Shown piece after piece: positions 42,807 to 51,243 of a stretch of DNA of 64,000 nt (the stretch's first letter is position 1; each line of letters begins with the position of its first letter). The stretch is from assembly GCA_041395565.1 (NCBI GenBank), contig JAWLAI010000003.1, positions 62,001-126,000 of the forward strand. The letters run 5' to 3'. The position numbers and the translations under genes are program-made. The notes under the pieces were generated by a model that saw only the letters and a program-made list of their open reading frames with translations, made no database searches and had not been told where the DNA came from. Source of the stretch: Pseudomonadota bacterium. GTDB taxonomy: Bacteria; Pseudomonadota; Gammaproteobacteria; UBA9214.

Positions 42807-45680
42807 ATGTTGACTGATCTCAACCGCATCCGCGCCCGCTTCATCGGCCTGATCCTGTTCGGCCTGCTCATCGCACCGGCCGCCGGAATCACCAGCGCCC
42901 TGCTCTTTGACCTGGTTACGCCCGCAGCGCTGCAGAATCGGCGCACGGCATTCGTGATGGTTGCCTTCGTGCTGCTGATGGCCAGCTGGGCGGGCATTCA
43001 TTTTTCACGCTACTTCAGAAAGTTGCCAGTCGACTTGCGCCCCGGCAAAGGCGCCGGCAGGCTAGCGCCCGCGGCACAGCGCCGGCTGGCGCGGTTCGGC
43101 CGCGACTATTGGGGCCTGTGCCTGATCTACGCCCTGACCATTCCGCCGTTGCTGTTCATCGCCGTGCAGAAGCCGCTGCTGGCGGAACTCGGCCAGTTCC
43201 TGCAGCTGCTGCTGCTGCAACTGGCGGTGGTTGCACTCGTGGGACTGCCCACCTTCCAGCTGGCGCAGGGCCAGATCGACCGGCTGGCCGGTCACTTCAA
43301 CCTGCAGCAGACGCGCAACAGCCTCAAATCCAAACTGGTGCTGATGGGCGGCCTGGTGCCGCTGCTGTGCTACACGCTGCTCATGAACTACCAGTGGCAG
43401 CAGACCGGCAACCTGACACCGGGACACATGGCGATCTGGTTGACGCTGGTGTGCATCACCGGGCTGGTCACGCTGTTCGCGATTCGCAGTGTCTCCCGCT
43501 CACTGCAACCGATTCAGGCACTCATCGCGCGCAGCGGCGCCTCGCGGCACGCCGAGCTGGGTCGACTGCGTCCGCACTCCACCGACGAGATCGGTTTCGT
43601 CACGCAGGTCGTCGGCAAGCTGTTCCGCCAGTTGGGCGAACAGGAATCGCACATGCGCACGGTGGTGGAAACGGCCGCCGAGGGCATCATCGTGGTTGAC
43701 GGCAAGGGCCGGGTGCGCACCTTCAACCCGGCTGCGGAGCGCCTGTTCGGTTACAGCGTGACCGAGATCAGGCACCGTCTGCTGTATCCGCTGCTGCCGG
43801 ATCTGTTCAATACCGCGCACGAGATCAGGCTGGTGGCCGGCGAGCGTGAAATGGAAGGACGGCATCGCAACGGCACGAGTATCCAGATGTCGGTGCGCGT
43901 CAGCCCCATGCGCAGCAACGGCGAACGCATGTACACCTGCATGGTTGCGGACATCACGCGGCGCAAATCCATGGAACAGCAGCTGCGCAATGCCGAGCGC
44001 CGTTACCGCGACCTGGTCGAAACGGCGCACGACATGGTCTGGACTCTGGATACGGATGGCAGGCTGACCTACGTGAACCGCGCCTGCACCTCGATCTACG
44101 GCTACGCACCGGACGCGATGCTGCATCGCAGCCTGCACGAGTTCCGTTCGCCCGACCATCCGCCCATTGACCAGGAATCCATCGCAGACCTGCTGGCCGG
44201 CGCGGATTCGGTGCAGTTCGAGACCGTGCATCTCGACAACGAAAGCAAGCCTCACTTCCTGAGTTTCAGTGCCCGCTCGCACAAGGACGCCAGCGGCCGC
44301 GTCGAGCATATCAGCGGCACCACGCGCGATATCACCGAGCAGAAGGCATTCCAGCACCAGCTGTCGTATCACGCCGAACACGACCCGCTGACCGGCATGT
44401 TCAACCGCAACTACTTCCAGGAGGAACTGGAGCGCACGGTGGCACGCGCCGCCCGCAACGGAACATCCTGCGCGCTGTTCTATATCGACCTCGACCAGTT
44501 CAAGTACATCAACGACACGCTTGGCCACGCCGCCGGCGACCGCCTGCTGGTGGACATCGCCGCGCTGTTGTCCATGCATGTGCGTGAAGGTGACCTGCTC
44601 GCGCGTTTCGGTGGTGACGAGTTCACGCTGCTGCTCTACAACATCGGCAAGCGCGACGTGCTGCGCGCAGCGGAGAACTTCCGCGCGCTGTGCGATGACT
44701 ACCGCTTCAATGTCAACGACAAGTCGTGGAATGTCAGCGCCAGCATCGGCATCGCCATGATCGATCGCCACACCACCTCCGCCGAGGAGGTGCTCTCGCA
44801 TGCCGATCTTGCTTGCAATATGGCCAAGCAGCAGGGTCGCAACCGCGTCAATCTCTACAATCCGGCCGACCTCGGCAAGGCGGACATGCAGGCTGACATG
44901 AGCTGGGCGACGCAGGTGCGTGACATGCTCGAACACGACCGCTTCCAGCTGGTGTTCCAGCCGATCGTCAATACCGGGGACGGCGAGGTGGTCGACTACG
45001 AGGTGCTGGTGCGCATGGTCTGCGATGACGGCCAGGTCATCCTGCCCGGCGGTTTCATGCCCGCTGCGGAACGCTTCGGGCTGATCCACAGCGTCGATCG
45101 CTGGATCGTGCGCCGCGCCATCCAGGATCTCGCGGCGCTGCACCGGCGCGGCCGGCGCATCAGTTTCTCGATCAACCTGTCCGGCAAGGCCTTCGAGGAC
45201 GAAACGCTGCTGCCGCTGATCCAGACCCTGCTCGACGACACCGCGCTCGACCCGACCTGGGTCACCTTCGAGATCACCGAGACCGCGGCCATAGCCAACC
45301 TGGCCGCGGCGGAGACCTTCATCACCGCACTCAAGGACATCGGCTGCCAGTTCGCGCTGGACGACTTCGGTTCCGGGTTCTCCTCCTTCGCCTACCTCAA
45401 GCACCTGCCGGTGGACAAGCTCAAGATCGACGGCGCCTTCGTGAAGGGCATGGCGCACAGCTCGGTGGACCAGGCCATGGTGGAATCGATGAACCAGGTC
45501 GCGCATGCGCTGGGCAAGATCACCGTGGCCGAGTGCGTGGAAAACGGCGAGACGCTGAAAATCCTGCACGAGATGGGCGTCGACCGCGCCCAGGGCCACT
45601 ACATCGGCATGCCGCAGGCGCTGCCCGCTGCTGGTGCGCCGCGCAACGACGACGAACACGCCGCGGCCGCGGCGCATTGA
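42807..45680 (+). CDS. Membrane PAS-PAS-GGDEF-EAL protein
   Basis: A 957-residue c-di-GMP protein with an unusual membrane input of about six helices (residues 12-230, including GLILFGLLIAPAAGI and GLCLIYALTIPPLLF), a HAMP-like linker, two PAS domains (about 290-410 and 412-535), GGDEF (RFGGDEF, about 545-710) and EAL (YEVLVRM, LDDFGSGFSS, AECVENG, AQGHYIGMP; about 725-940). All EAL catalytic residues are seen. ATG 42807 is preferred over GTG 42753. Single gene. Confidence 0.9.
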   Translation: MLTDLNRIRARFIGLILFGLLIAPAAGITSALLFDLVTPAALQNRRTAFVMVAFVLLMASWAGIHFSRYFRKLPVDLRPGKGAGRLAPAAQRRLARFGRDYWGLCLIYALTIPPLLFIAVQKPLLAELGQFLQLLLLQLAVVALVGLPTFQLAQGQIDRLAGHFNLQQTRNSLKSKLVLMGGLVPLLCYTLLMNYQWQQTGNLTPGHMAIWLTLVCITGLVTLFAIRSVSRSLQPIQALIARSGASRHAELGRLRPHSTDEIGFVTQVVGKLFRQLGEQESHMRTVVETAAEGIIVVDGKGRVRTFNPAAERLFGYSVTEIRHRLLYPLLPDLFNTAHEIRLVAGEREMEGRHRNGTSIQMSVRVSPMRSNGERMYTCMVADITRRKSMEQQLRNAERRYRDLVETAHDMVWTLDTDGRLTYVNRACTSIYGYAPDAMLHRSLHEFRSPDHPPIDQESIADLLAGADSVQFETVHLDNESKPHFLSFSARSHKDASGRVEHISGTTRDITEQKAFQHQLSYHAEHDPLTGMFNRNYFQEELERTVARAARNGTSCALFYIDLDQFKYINDTLGHAAGDRLLVDIAALLSMHVREGDLLARFGGDEFTLLLYNIGKRDVLRAAENFRALCDDYRFNVNDKSWNVSASIGIAMIDRHTTSAEEVLSHADLACNMAKQQGRNRVNLYNPADLGKADMQADMSWATQVRDMLEHDRFQLVFQPIVNTGDGEVVDYEVLVRMVCDDGQVILPGGFMPAAERFGLIHSVDRWIVRRAIQDLAALHRRGRRISFSINLSGKAFEDETLLPLIQTLLDDTALDPTWVTFEITETAAIANLAAAETFITALKDIGCQFALDDFGSGFSSFAYLKHLPVDKLKIDGAFVKGMAHSSVDQAMVESMNQVAHALGKITVAECVENGETLKILHEMGVDRAQGHYIGMPQALPAAGAPRNDDEHAAAAAH

Positions 45681-45783
45681 GCTGCGGGCGGCTGTAACAG
45701 ACCGTGTGCTGCAACCGCACCGGCAGTCGCGCTGCCGGCACGCTCCGCTACGGATCTATGGGCGACGGCTGCGTCGCATGCCG

Positions 45784-46290
45784 TCACGCCGCACCATCGA
45801 CCAGCACATGCCCGAAGGCCGGCGGCTGCTCGGTGCCGTAGTACTGCAGGTAAGTCGACCAGTCGTCGAGTTTGGCAAGGTCGCGCGCATCGCCACGGCG
45901 CAACAACCGCTCGCGGCGCAGCGCCGGGTCACAGCGCACATAATGCACCTGGACATTCGCACCGAGCCGCCGCTCCAGCTGCGCCGGCCAGTCCGGCTCC
46001 CGGATTTCGCGGGTGAAGGGGCCGACGATGATCACGTCCTGGACGGGCAGATTGTCCCGCGCGATATCGAATAGCGTCGCATAGATCGGCTCGCGGAAGG
46101 TGCGTTTGAAATAGCCGGAATCGCGGTCGTCCGGGCTGTGGCCGGCCCCGGTCAGCGCGATGCGCACCAGCCGTTCGGTCACGGTATCGATATCCAGCAG
46201 GGTTGCGCGCCGCGCCGCGGCAATGCGCCTGGCGTAAGTGGTCTTGCCCGCACCCGGGCTGCCGCAGACGATGATCGCGGTTTGTGTCAT
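45784..46290 (-). CDS. Small P-loop kinase-like protein
   Basis: A 168-residue AAA_33/zeta-toxin-like nucleotide kinase fold. Walker A is GSPGAGKTTYA (Lys16), followed by LLDIDTVTE (likely acidic base or Mg ligand), and an Arg-rich lid CDPALRRERLLRRGDARD. No antitoxin is seen nearby, so a small-molecule kinase is more likely than a toxin. The ATG at 46290 gives the canonical start before the P-loop. The SPOR lipoprotein gene lies 63 bp upstream on the same strand. Confidence 0.75.
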   Translation of the reverse strand: MTQTAIIVCGSPGAGKTTYARRIAAARRATLLDIDTVTERLVRIALTGAGHSPDDRDSGYFKRTFREPIYATLFDIARDNLPVQDVIIVGPFTREIREPDWPAQLERRLGANVQVHYVRCDPALRRERLLRRGDARDLAKLDDWSTYLQYYGTEQPPAFGHVLVDGAA

Positions 46291-46353
46291 TCCGTCCCGC
46301 CGCTCGCTGCTCACGCGCGTGTGCACGGCGTTGCGGTCACTGCCGCCACGCCT

Positions 46354-47088
46354 TCAGACACCGCCGCGACTGGCCAGCACCTCGGCGCGGGCGACTGCGG
46401 CCTGCAGCGTCGACACCTTTCTGATCCAGGGTTGCATGTCTCGCAGGGATTCCGGGCGCGAGGCGGCGGCGGCCCTGGCATCCGCCATTGATTCGTACAC
46501 CCCGAGCAGCAGCGCGTAGTAGACCTTGCCACCGGCCTCGACCTGCGCGCCCAGTACACCGCTCAAGCGGTGCGCTGTCCGGAAGTCCTCGAGCGCCGCC
46601 ATGGTGGACAGGGCAACCATCTGCACCGCGTAGAAATCCGTCGGCAGCTCTTCCAGCGGCAGGACCGTGGCCGGATGATAGGCAAGGTGTCGCCAGTCGG
46701 GCTCCGTCACCTCGGGCGGTGCGGCTGCGACCGGGGTTGCGCTGGCTGGGCTTGCCGGCGTCGGCACCGGCGTTGCAGCCTCCGCCACGGCAGGATCCGG
46801 TTGCACGGCAACATCCTGTGGCGCCGGTATCGCAGCCGCGGTGCCCGGCGCTGCCGTGCCGGTACGCGCAAGCTCGGGCGCCGGCCTGGGCGGCAGCGGG
46901 TACTGCGCCAGCTGCGAATCCCGACCGCAATTCCAGCCATCCCAGGTGTCATTCGCCAGGCAATACCACTCGCCGCCATGCCGCACGGCGACCGGATCAA
47001 CGGCGTGCTGCGATGGGCGCAGGAAACCGCAGGCGGCGGGCGCCAGGCTGAGCGCTACGACGAGCAGGATGCGGCCGGGATTTATCAT
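46354..47088 (-). CDS. SPOR-domain lipoprotein
   Basis: A 244-residue exported protein. Signal peptide with lipobox LAPAAC (Cys at about 20), a WYCLANDTWDGWNCG segment, a long Pro/Ala/Thr linker (about 70-140) and a C-terminal SPOR-like domain (about 155-235) starting DFYAVQMVALSTMAALEDF and containing YYALLLGVYESMADARAA. SPOR domains bind denuded peptidoglycan at division sites. The start at 47088 begins MINPGRILLVV; the frame is open further upstream. Confidence 0.8.
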   Translation of the reverse strand: MINPGRILLVVALSLAPAACGFLRPSQHAVDPVAVRHGGEWYCLANDTWDGWNCGRDSQLAQYPLPPRPAPELARTGTAAPGTAAAIPAPQDVAVQPDPAVAEAATPVPTPASPASATPVAAAPPEVTEPDWRHLAYHPATVLPLEELPTDFYAVQMVALSTMAALEDFRTAHRLSGVLGAQVEAGGKVYYALLLGVYESMADARAAAASRPESLRDMQPWIRKVSTLQAAVARAEVLASRGGV

Positions 47089-47230
47089 GCTGGTTACTGT
47101 GCCTGCCCCGCCTTGGCCTGTCAAAGCGCGCCGCCGGCTGCCGGCGGCGGCGGTGTCGTACCCGCATGTTTTTTAACTCGATATTTTACAGGCCTGGCAG
47201 AGCGCCGGCCGGCGTCCGCGCTGACGCCGG

Positions 47231-47770
47231 TCATGGCCGGTTGGCATACTCCCGGTCGAAGATCGCCTCCAGCTGCGGGTGCACACCGCGCAAGCGGTCG
47301 ATCACGCGCCCGGCCCAGTCGAAGTAATCGCGCTTGCGCTGCAGGTCCCAGCCGGCCGGAGGGGCATGCGTCATGTCACGGAGATTGCAGATCTTGTCCG
47401 CCAGTTTCACCAGTTTCGCCTCGGTGCGGATGTGCGCGGCATGTTCGACCTGGCGTTCCTTGCGCTCGTGCTTGCCGAGACGCTTGTCGTCGGTGACATC
47501 GATGACGATCGCTGCGATGCCGGCGCCGAACTCGGTAATCAGTTCCGCCGCGGTCGTTTCGGTATCTTCGACCGTATCGTGCAGCAGCGCACCGCAGATG
47601 ACATCGATATCCGTGACATGGGCCTCGTTGCAGAGCACGTTGGCCAACGCGATGGGATGATTGATGTAGGGCGATGCCGCGACATCCTTGCGCCGCTGTC
47701 CACTGTGCTTGTGCGCGGCGAAGGCCAGCGCCCGTAGCAGCAGTTTCAGGTCACTTTCCGCGATGGTCAT
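47231..47770 (-). CDS. HD-domain hydrolase, Mesh1/SpoT-like
   Basis: A 179-residue stand-alone HD phosphohydrolase resembling the hydrolase half of SpoT and animal Mesh1. It shows HSGQRRKD, PYINHPIALANVL, the HD motif GALLHDTVEDT, and KLVKLADKICNLRDM, the metal and base residues of (p)ppGpp hydrolases. No synthetase domain. The ATG at 47770 starts MTIAESDLK; GTG 47785 is an alternative. Probably degrades (p)ppGpp or a related nucleotide (NADPH phosphatase activity is known for Mesh1). Confidence 0.85.
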   Translation of the reverse strand: MTIAESDLKLLLRALAFAAHKHSGQRRKDVAASPYINHPIALANVLCNEAHVTDIDVICGALLHDTVEDTETTAAELITEFGAGIAAIVIDVTDDKRLGKHERKERQVEHAAHIRTEAKLVKLADKICNLRDMTHAPPAGWDLQRKRDYFDWAGRVIDRLRGVHPQLEAIFDREYANRP

Positions 47771-47938
47771 GCGCGCTTCGTCCACTTGCGCCAGAGGCTG
47801 CTCTCAGGTATCCGCGCCGAACAGTCACACCTGGCATCCCCGGGATATCACAGCGATACCGTAGCAGCGCAGGCGCGAAAACCGGGGCATCACGCGCGCG
47901 GACGCGGTCCGCTCCGACAGATTGTGTATGGCCCGCCG

Positions 47939-50113
47939 TCAGGCTCCCACCGCTTCCAGATTGGCGTAGGCCAGCACCAGCCACTTGGTGCCCGCAGCGG
48001 AAAAATTCACCTGGACACGCGCGCTGCTGCCCCTGCCCTCGCAGTTCAGGATCACGCCTTCGCCGAACTTGGCATGCCGCACGTGCTGACCAAGGCGCAG
48101 GCCGCCGCCTGCCTGGCCGTGTGCGGCCGCCGCGGCAGGCGGCGCCGGCACGGTGCGCGGCAGGCTCACGCCCGGTCGCGGACGCACTTCGTCGATCAGC
48201 TGTTTCGGTATCTCGTCGATGAAGCGTGACGGCAGACAGTAGGTCTCGGAGCCGAACACACGCCGGCGTTCGGCACAGGTCAGCACCAGTTGCCGGCGCG
48301 CGCGGGTGATGCCGACATAGCAGAGGCGACGTTCCTCCTCGAGCCGTCCCGGTTCCTCGACCGAGCGCTGGTGTGGAAACAGCCCTTCCTCGAGGCCGCA
48401 CAGGAACACCAGCGGGAATTCGAGCCCCTTGGCCGAGTGCAGCGTCATGAGCTGCACGCAGTCCTCCCAGGCGTCGGCCTGGCCCTCACCGGCCTCGAGT
48501 GCGGCATGCGCGAGAAATTCGGACAGCGGGTCCATGCCGCTGTCGGGATCGAACTCGAATTCGCGTGCGGCATTCACCAGTTCCTGCAGGTTCTCCAGGC
48601 GGGCATCGCCCTTCTCGCCCTTTTCCTTCGCGAAATGCCCGGCCAGGCCACTCGGGTGCATGACGTGCTCGACCTGTTCGCCGAGCGGCAGGCCGCGCAT
48701 GCCGGCTGCCAGCTCGTCCACCAGCTGCAGGAAGGCGACCACGGCATTGCCGGCCCGCGCCGGCAGCAGCTTGTCATTGGCGATGGTGACGGCAGCCTGC
48801 CAGAGCGAGGTGTTGTAATCCCGCGCCTGCTGGCGCACTGCATCCATGGTACGCCCGCCGATCCCCCGCGGCGGATGATTCACCACGCGCTCGAAGGAGG
48901 CGTCGTCATCGCGGTTGGCGGCCAGCCGCAGGTAGGCCAGGGCATCCTTGATCTCGGCGCGCTCGAAGAAGCGCAGCCCGCCGTAGACGCGGTAGGGTAT
49001 GCCGCACTGCATGAGACGTTCCTCGAACACGCGCGACTGGGCATTGGAACGGTACAGCACGGCGATGTCGCTGCGCATACCGCCCTTGTCGACGTGGTCC
49101 TCGACGCGATCGGTCACGAAGCGCGCCTCGTCCTGCTCGTTGTAGGCGGTATACAGCTGGATCCGTTCGCCGTCGTTGCCCTCGGTCCAGAGCTGCTTGC
49201 CCATGCGCGCGGTGTTGTTGCCGATCACCGCGTTGGCAGCCTCGAGGATCGTACCGGTGGACCGGTAGTTCTGTTCCAGCCGCACCACCCGCGTATTCGC
49301 GAAATCCTGCTGGAAGCGCAGGATGTTCTCCACGCGCGCGCCGCGCCAGCCGTAGATCGACTGGTCATCGTCACCGACCACCGTGATGCGCGCCGCGTCA
49401 CCGGCCAGCATGCGCAGCCAGGCGTACTGGATTGCATTCGTGTCCTGGAACTCGTCGACCAGGATGTGCTGGAAACGCTGGCGGTAGTGATCCAGCAGCG
49501 CCGGATATTTCAGCCACAACTCGTGCGAGCGCAGCAGCAGCTCGGCGAAATCGATCAGTCCGGAGCGCTGACATAAATCCTCGTAGGCCTGATAGATATC
49601 GAGCTGGCGTTTCAGGTAGGGATCGTTGCGGTGCTCGATATGCTGCGGACGCCGGCCCTCGTCCTTGCAGCCGTTGATATACCACTGCAGCTGCCGTGGC
49701 GGCCATTTCGCCTCGTCCAGGTCCAGGCTCTTCAGCACGCGCTTGATCAGCCGGAGCTGATCCTGGGAATCCAGGATCTGGAATCCCTGCGGCAGGCCGG
49801 CTTCCTGCCAGTGCGTGCGCAGCAGGCGATGCGCAAGGCCGTGAAAGGTACCGACCCACATGCCACTGGCCGGCGCCTGGATCATCCGCTCGATGCGCCC
49901 GCGCATCTCGCCGGCCGCCTTGTTGGTGAAGGTCACCGCCAGGACCGAGTACGGCGACAGCCCTTCGACATCGATCAGCCAGGCGATGCGGTGGACCAGG
50001 ACGCGGGTCTTGCCGCTGCCGGCACCGGCCAGTACCAGCAACGGTTCCTGGCCTGCGCAAACCGCCTCGCGCTGGGCTTCATTGAGCGAATCGATGATGC
50101 GGGAGACATCCAT
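47939..50113 (-). CDS. uvrD: DNA helicase II UvrD
   Basis: A 724-residue SF1A helicase for mismatch and nucleotide-excision repair (E. coli UvrD is 720). Walker A LAGAGSGKTRVLVHR, motif II DEFQDTNAIQY, motif III GDDDQSIYGWRGA, motif IV-V with LEQNYRST and TLHSAKGLEFPLVFL, motif VI YVGITRARRQL. The C-terminal Tudor-like tail (GQHVRHAKFGEGVI) marks UvrD/PcrA and sets it apart from Rep. It is monocistronic as far as can be seen. Confidence 0.95.
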   Translation of the reverse strand: MDVSRIIDSLNEAQREAVCAGQEPLLVLAGAGSGKTRVLVHRIAWLIDVEGLSPYSVLAVTFTNKAAGEMRGRIERMIQAPASGMWVGTFHGLAHRLLRTHWQEAGLPQGFQILDSQDQLRLIKRVLKSLDLDEAKWPPRQLQWYINGCKDEGRRPQHIEHRNDPYLKRQLDIYQAYEDLCQRSGLIDFAELLLRSHELWLKYPALLDHYRQRFQHILVDEFQDTNAIQYAWLRMLAGDAARITVVGDDDQSIYGWRGARVENILRFQQDFANTRVVRLEQNYRSTGTILEAANAVIGNNTARMGKQLWTEGNDGERIQLYTAYNEQDEARFVTDRVEDHVDKGGMRSDIAVLYRSNAQSRVFEERLMQCGIPYRVYGGLRFFERAEIKDALAYLRLAANRDDDASFERVVNHPPRGIGGRTMDAVRQQARDYNTSLWQAAVTIANDKLLPARAGNAVVAFLQLVDELAAGMRGLPLGEQVEHVMHPSGLAGHFAKEKGEKGDARLENLQELVNAAREFEFDPDSGMDPLSEFLAHAALEAGEGQADAWEDCVQLMTLHSAKGLEFPLVFLCGLEEGLFPHQRSVEEPGRLEEERRLCYVGITRARRQLVLTCAERRRVFGSETYCLPSRFIDEIPKQLIDEVRPRPGVSLPRTVPAPPAAAAAHGQAGGGLRLGQHVRHAKFGEGVILNCEGRGSSARVQVNFSAAGTKWLVLAYANLEAVGA

Positions 50114-50351
50114 GGCGTGTCATTCTAGCAACTGCCGCAAACCGTTTCAGTCGGCCGGGCGTGCATCGGCGGCCGCTGTTCCTATACACTGCTATACGGT
50201 AGCCCCCGACAATAATCGACACGCGGGTTACAGTGACCGGCACCACACGGCGTGCTGCGGTCGTCACGCCCAGCGCGCAGACGCACCGCGCCGGCCCCGT
50301 TCCACGCGCGGGCCCTGGCCATGCCAATAAACCAAGCCGGTTGAGGTGGTT

Positions 50352-50795
50352 ATGGGACTATATCTGATCGTGCTCGTGCTACTGCTGGTGCTGGCTGGCG
50401 GCGCCTGGCTGGCATACGGCCGCCGGCCCGGCAGCGGCCGGCGCCGGATCGCGGCGGCCAAGCAAGCGGCCACCCCGCCCCGCCCCGGCGGTATCGACAA
50501 GCTGAAGGATAACAAGCAGTTCTGGGGGGTCGAGCTGGCACAAACCGGCTGCATGGCCGCGCGTGACCTGCAGGGCCGGAAATTCACCTTCGACGAGGCG
50601 CCGGCGCTGCCCCTGGCGGGGTGCGACTCGGCCGCCTGTACCTGCCAGTTTCGCGGCATGCCGGAACGGCGCATGCGGATACGGCGCACGCATCCGGACC
50701 GCCGCGAGGTGGTGCGCTTCAATGTCAACAAACCGGACCGGCGCTCGCGGATCAGCCGGCGGCGCGCCGACAAATGGGTCGATCACACCTATTGA
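50352..50795 (+). CDS. Conserved membrane-anchored Cys-containing protein
   Basis: A 147-residue protein with one N-terminal membrane helix (residues 2-20) and a cytoplasmic basic region. A conserved pattern FTFDEAPALPLAGCDSAACTCQF carries three cysteines spaced C-x4-C-x-C, and the C-terminal half is rich in Arg with repeated DRR (PDRREVV, PDRRSRISRRR). Similar small proteins are common in gammaproteobacteria and have no known function. AGG with good spacing precedes ATG 50352. It may bind metal through the cysteines. Confidence 0.65.
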   Translation: MGLYLIVLVLLLVLAGGAWLAYGRRPGSGRRRIAAAKQAATPPRPGGIDKLKDNKQFWGVELAQTGCMAARDLQGRKFTFDEAPALPLAGCDSAACTCQFRGMPERRMRIRRTHPDRREVVRFNVNKPDRRSRISRRRADKWVDHTY

Positions 50796-50801
50796 GGTGT
50801 G
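50784..50801. terminator. Stem-loop between convergent small genes
   Basis: Perfect 7-bp stem CACACCT / AGGTGTG with a 4-nt loop spanning the stop of the membrane-anchored protein gene, 7 bp before the end of the convergent small gene. There is no T-tract, so termination is only possible, not clear. Confidence 0.35.
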
Positions 50802-50807
50802 CCGCAC

Positions 50808-51071
50808 TCAGGCGACGTCTGCCAGTAATTTCTTGTTTTTCGGCGAATTGAGGTTGACGGTCTTGGGTTTGGAGCCGCGCAGATAGGCTTCCAGCGTCAC
50901 CGTGGGGATCTGGGCCAGATCGACCAGCGGGTGCATGGTGCACTTCTCGCAGGCGATCAACTTGGGCGGCGCCCCGGCAGGTGCCTTGCCGACCGGCCTT
51001 GCCCGCAGGTTCTTACAGGTGGTCACGCTCAGGTAGGCTTGCTGGGGGATGCAGTAAAACATTGAATCCAT
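50808..51071 (-). CDS. Small hypothetical protein with Cys pairs
   Basis: An 87-residue protein I cannot assign. It starts MDSMFYCIPQQAYLSVTTCKN and contains CEKC in the middle, so four cysteines (positions about 7, 19, 43, 46) could form a zinc site. The C-terminus is Lys/Asn-rich. The start at 51071 has AGGAG about 13 nt upstream; Met 51062 is an alternative. Convergent with the 50352 gene with a hairpin in between. Confidence 0.5.
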   Translation of the reverse strand: MDSMFYCIPQQAYLSVTTCKNLRARPVGKAPAGAPPKLIACEKCTMHPLVDLAQIPTVTLEAYLRGSKPKTVNLNSPKNKKLLADVA

Positions 51072-51243
51072 ATCCAAAACTAAACTCCTTTGGTCCCGTT
51101 GGGGCGCGGGTATCCGACCTCGTGAAGCGCGAAATGATAGCACAGGCGGCGGCTGCGTGCACAGCGGCGCATGAAATATCAATGACTTAGGCTTTTCGGG
51201 GTATTCACGCCGCACTGCCGGCACGCCGGCAGGCGGCGGCGTT

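Noticed and set aside
43500..45677. 725-codon antisense frame over the PAS-GGDEF-EAL gene
   Set aside because: High-GC shadow; the plus-strand frame has clear PAS, GGDEF and EAL motifs.
45784..46290. Zeta-toxin of a toxin-antitoxin pair
   Set aside because: P-loop kinase fold fits, but no small antitoxin gene is adjacent; the neighbour is a SPOR lipoprotein.
51072..51243. 7-bp stem-loop (51215-51232) after glmS as intrinsic terminator
   Set aside because: No T-tract follows on the minus strand; could only be Rho-assisted, so not listed as a feature.
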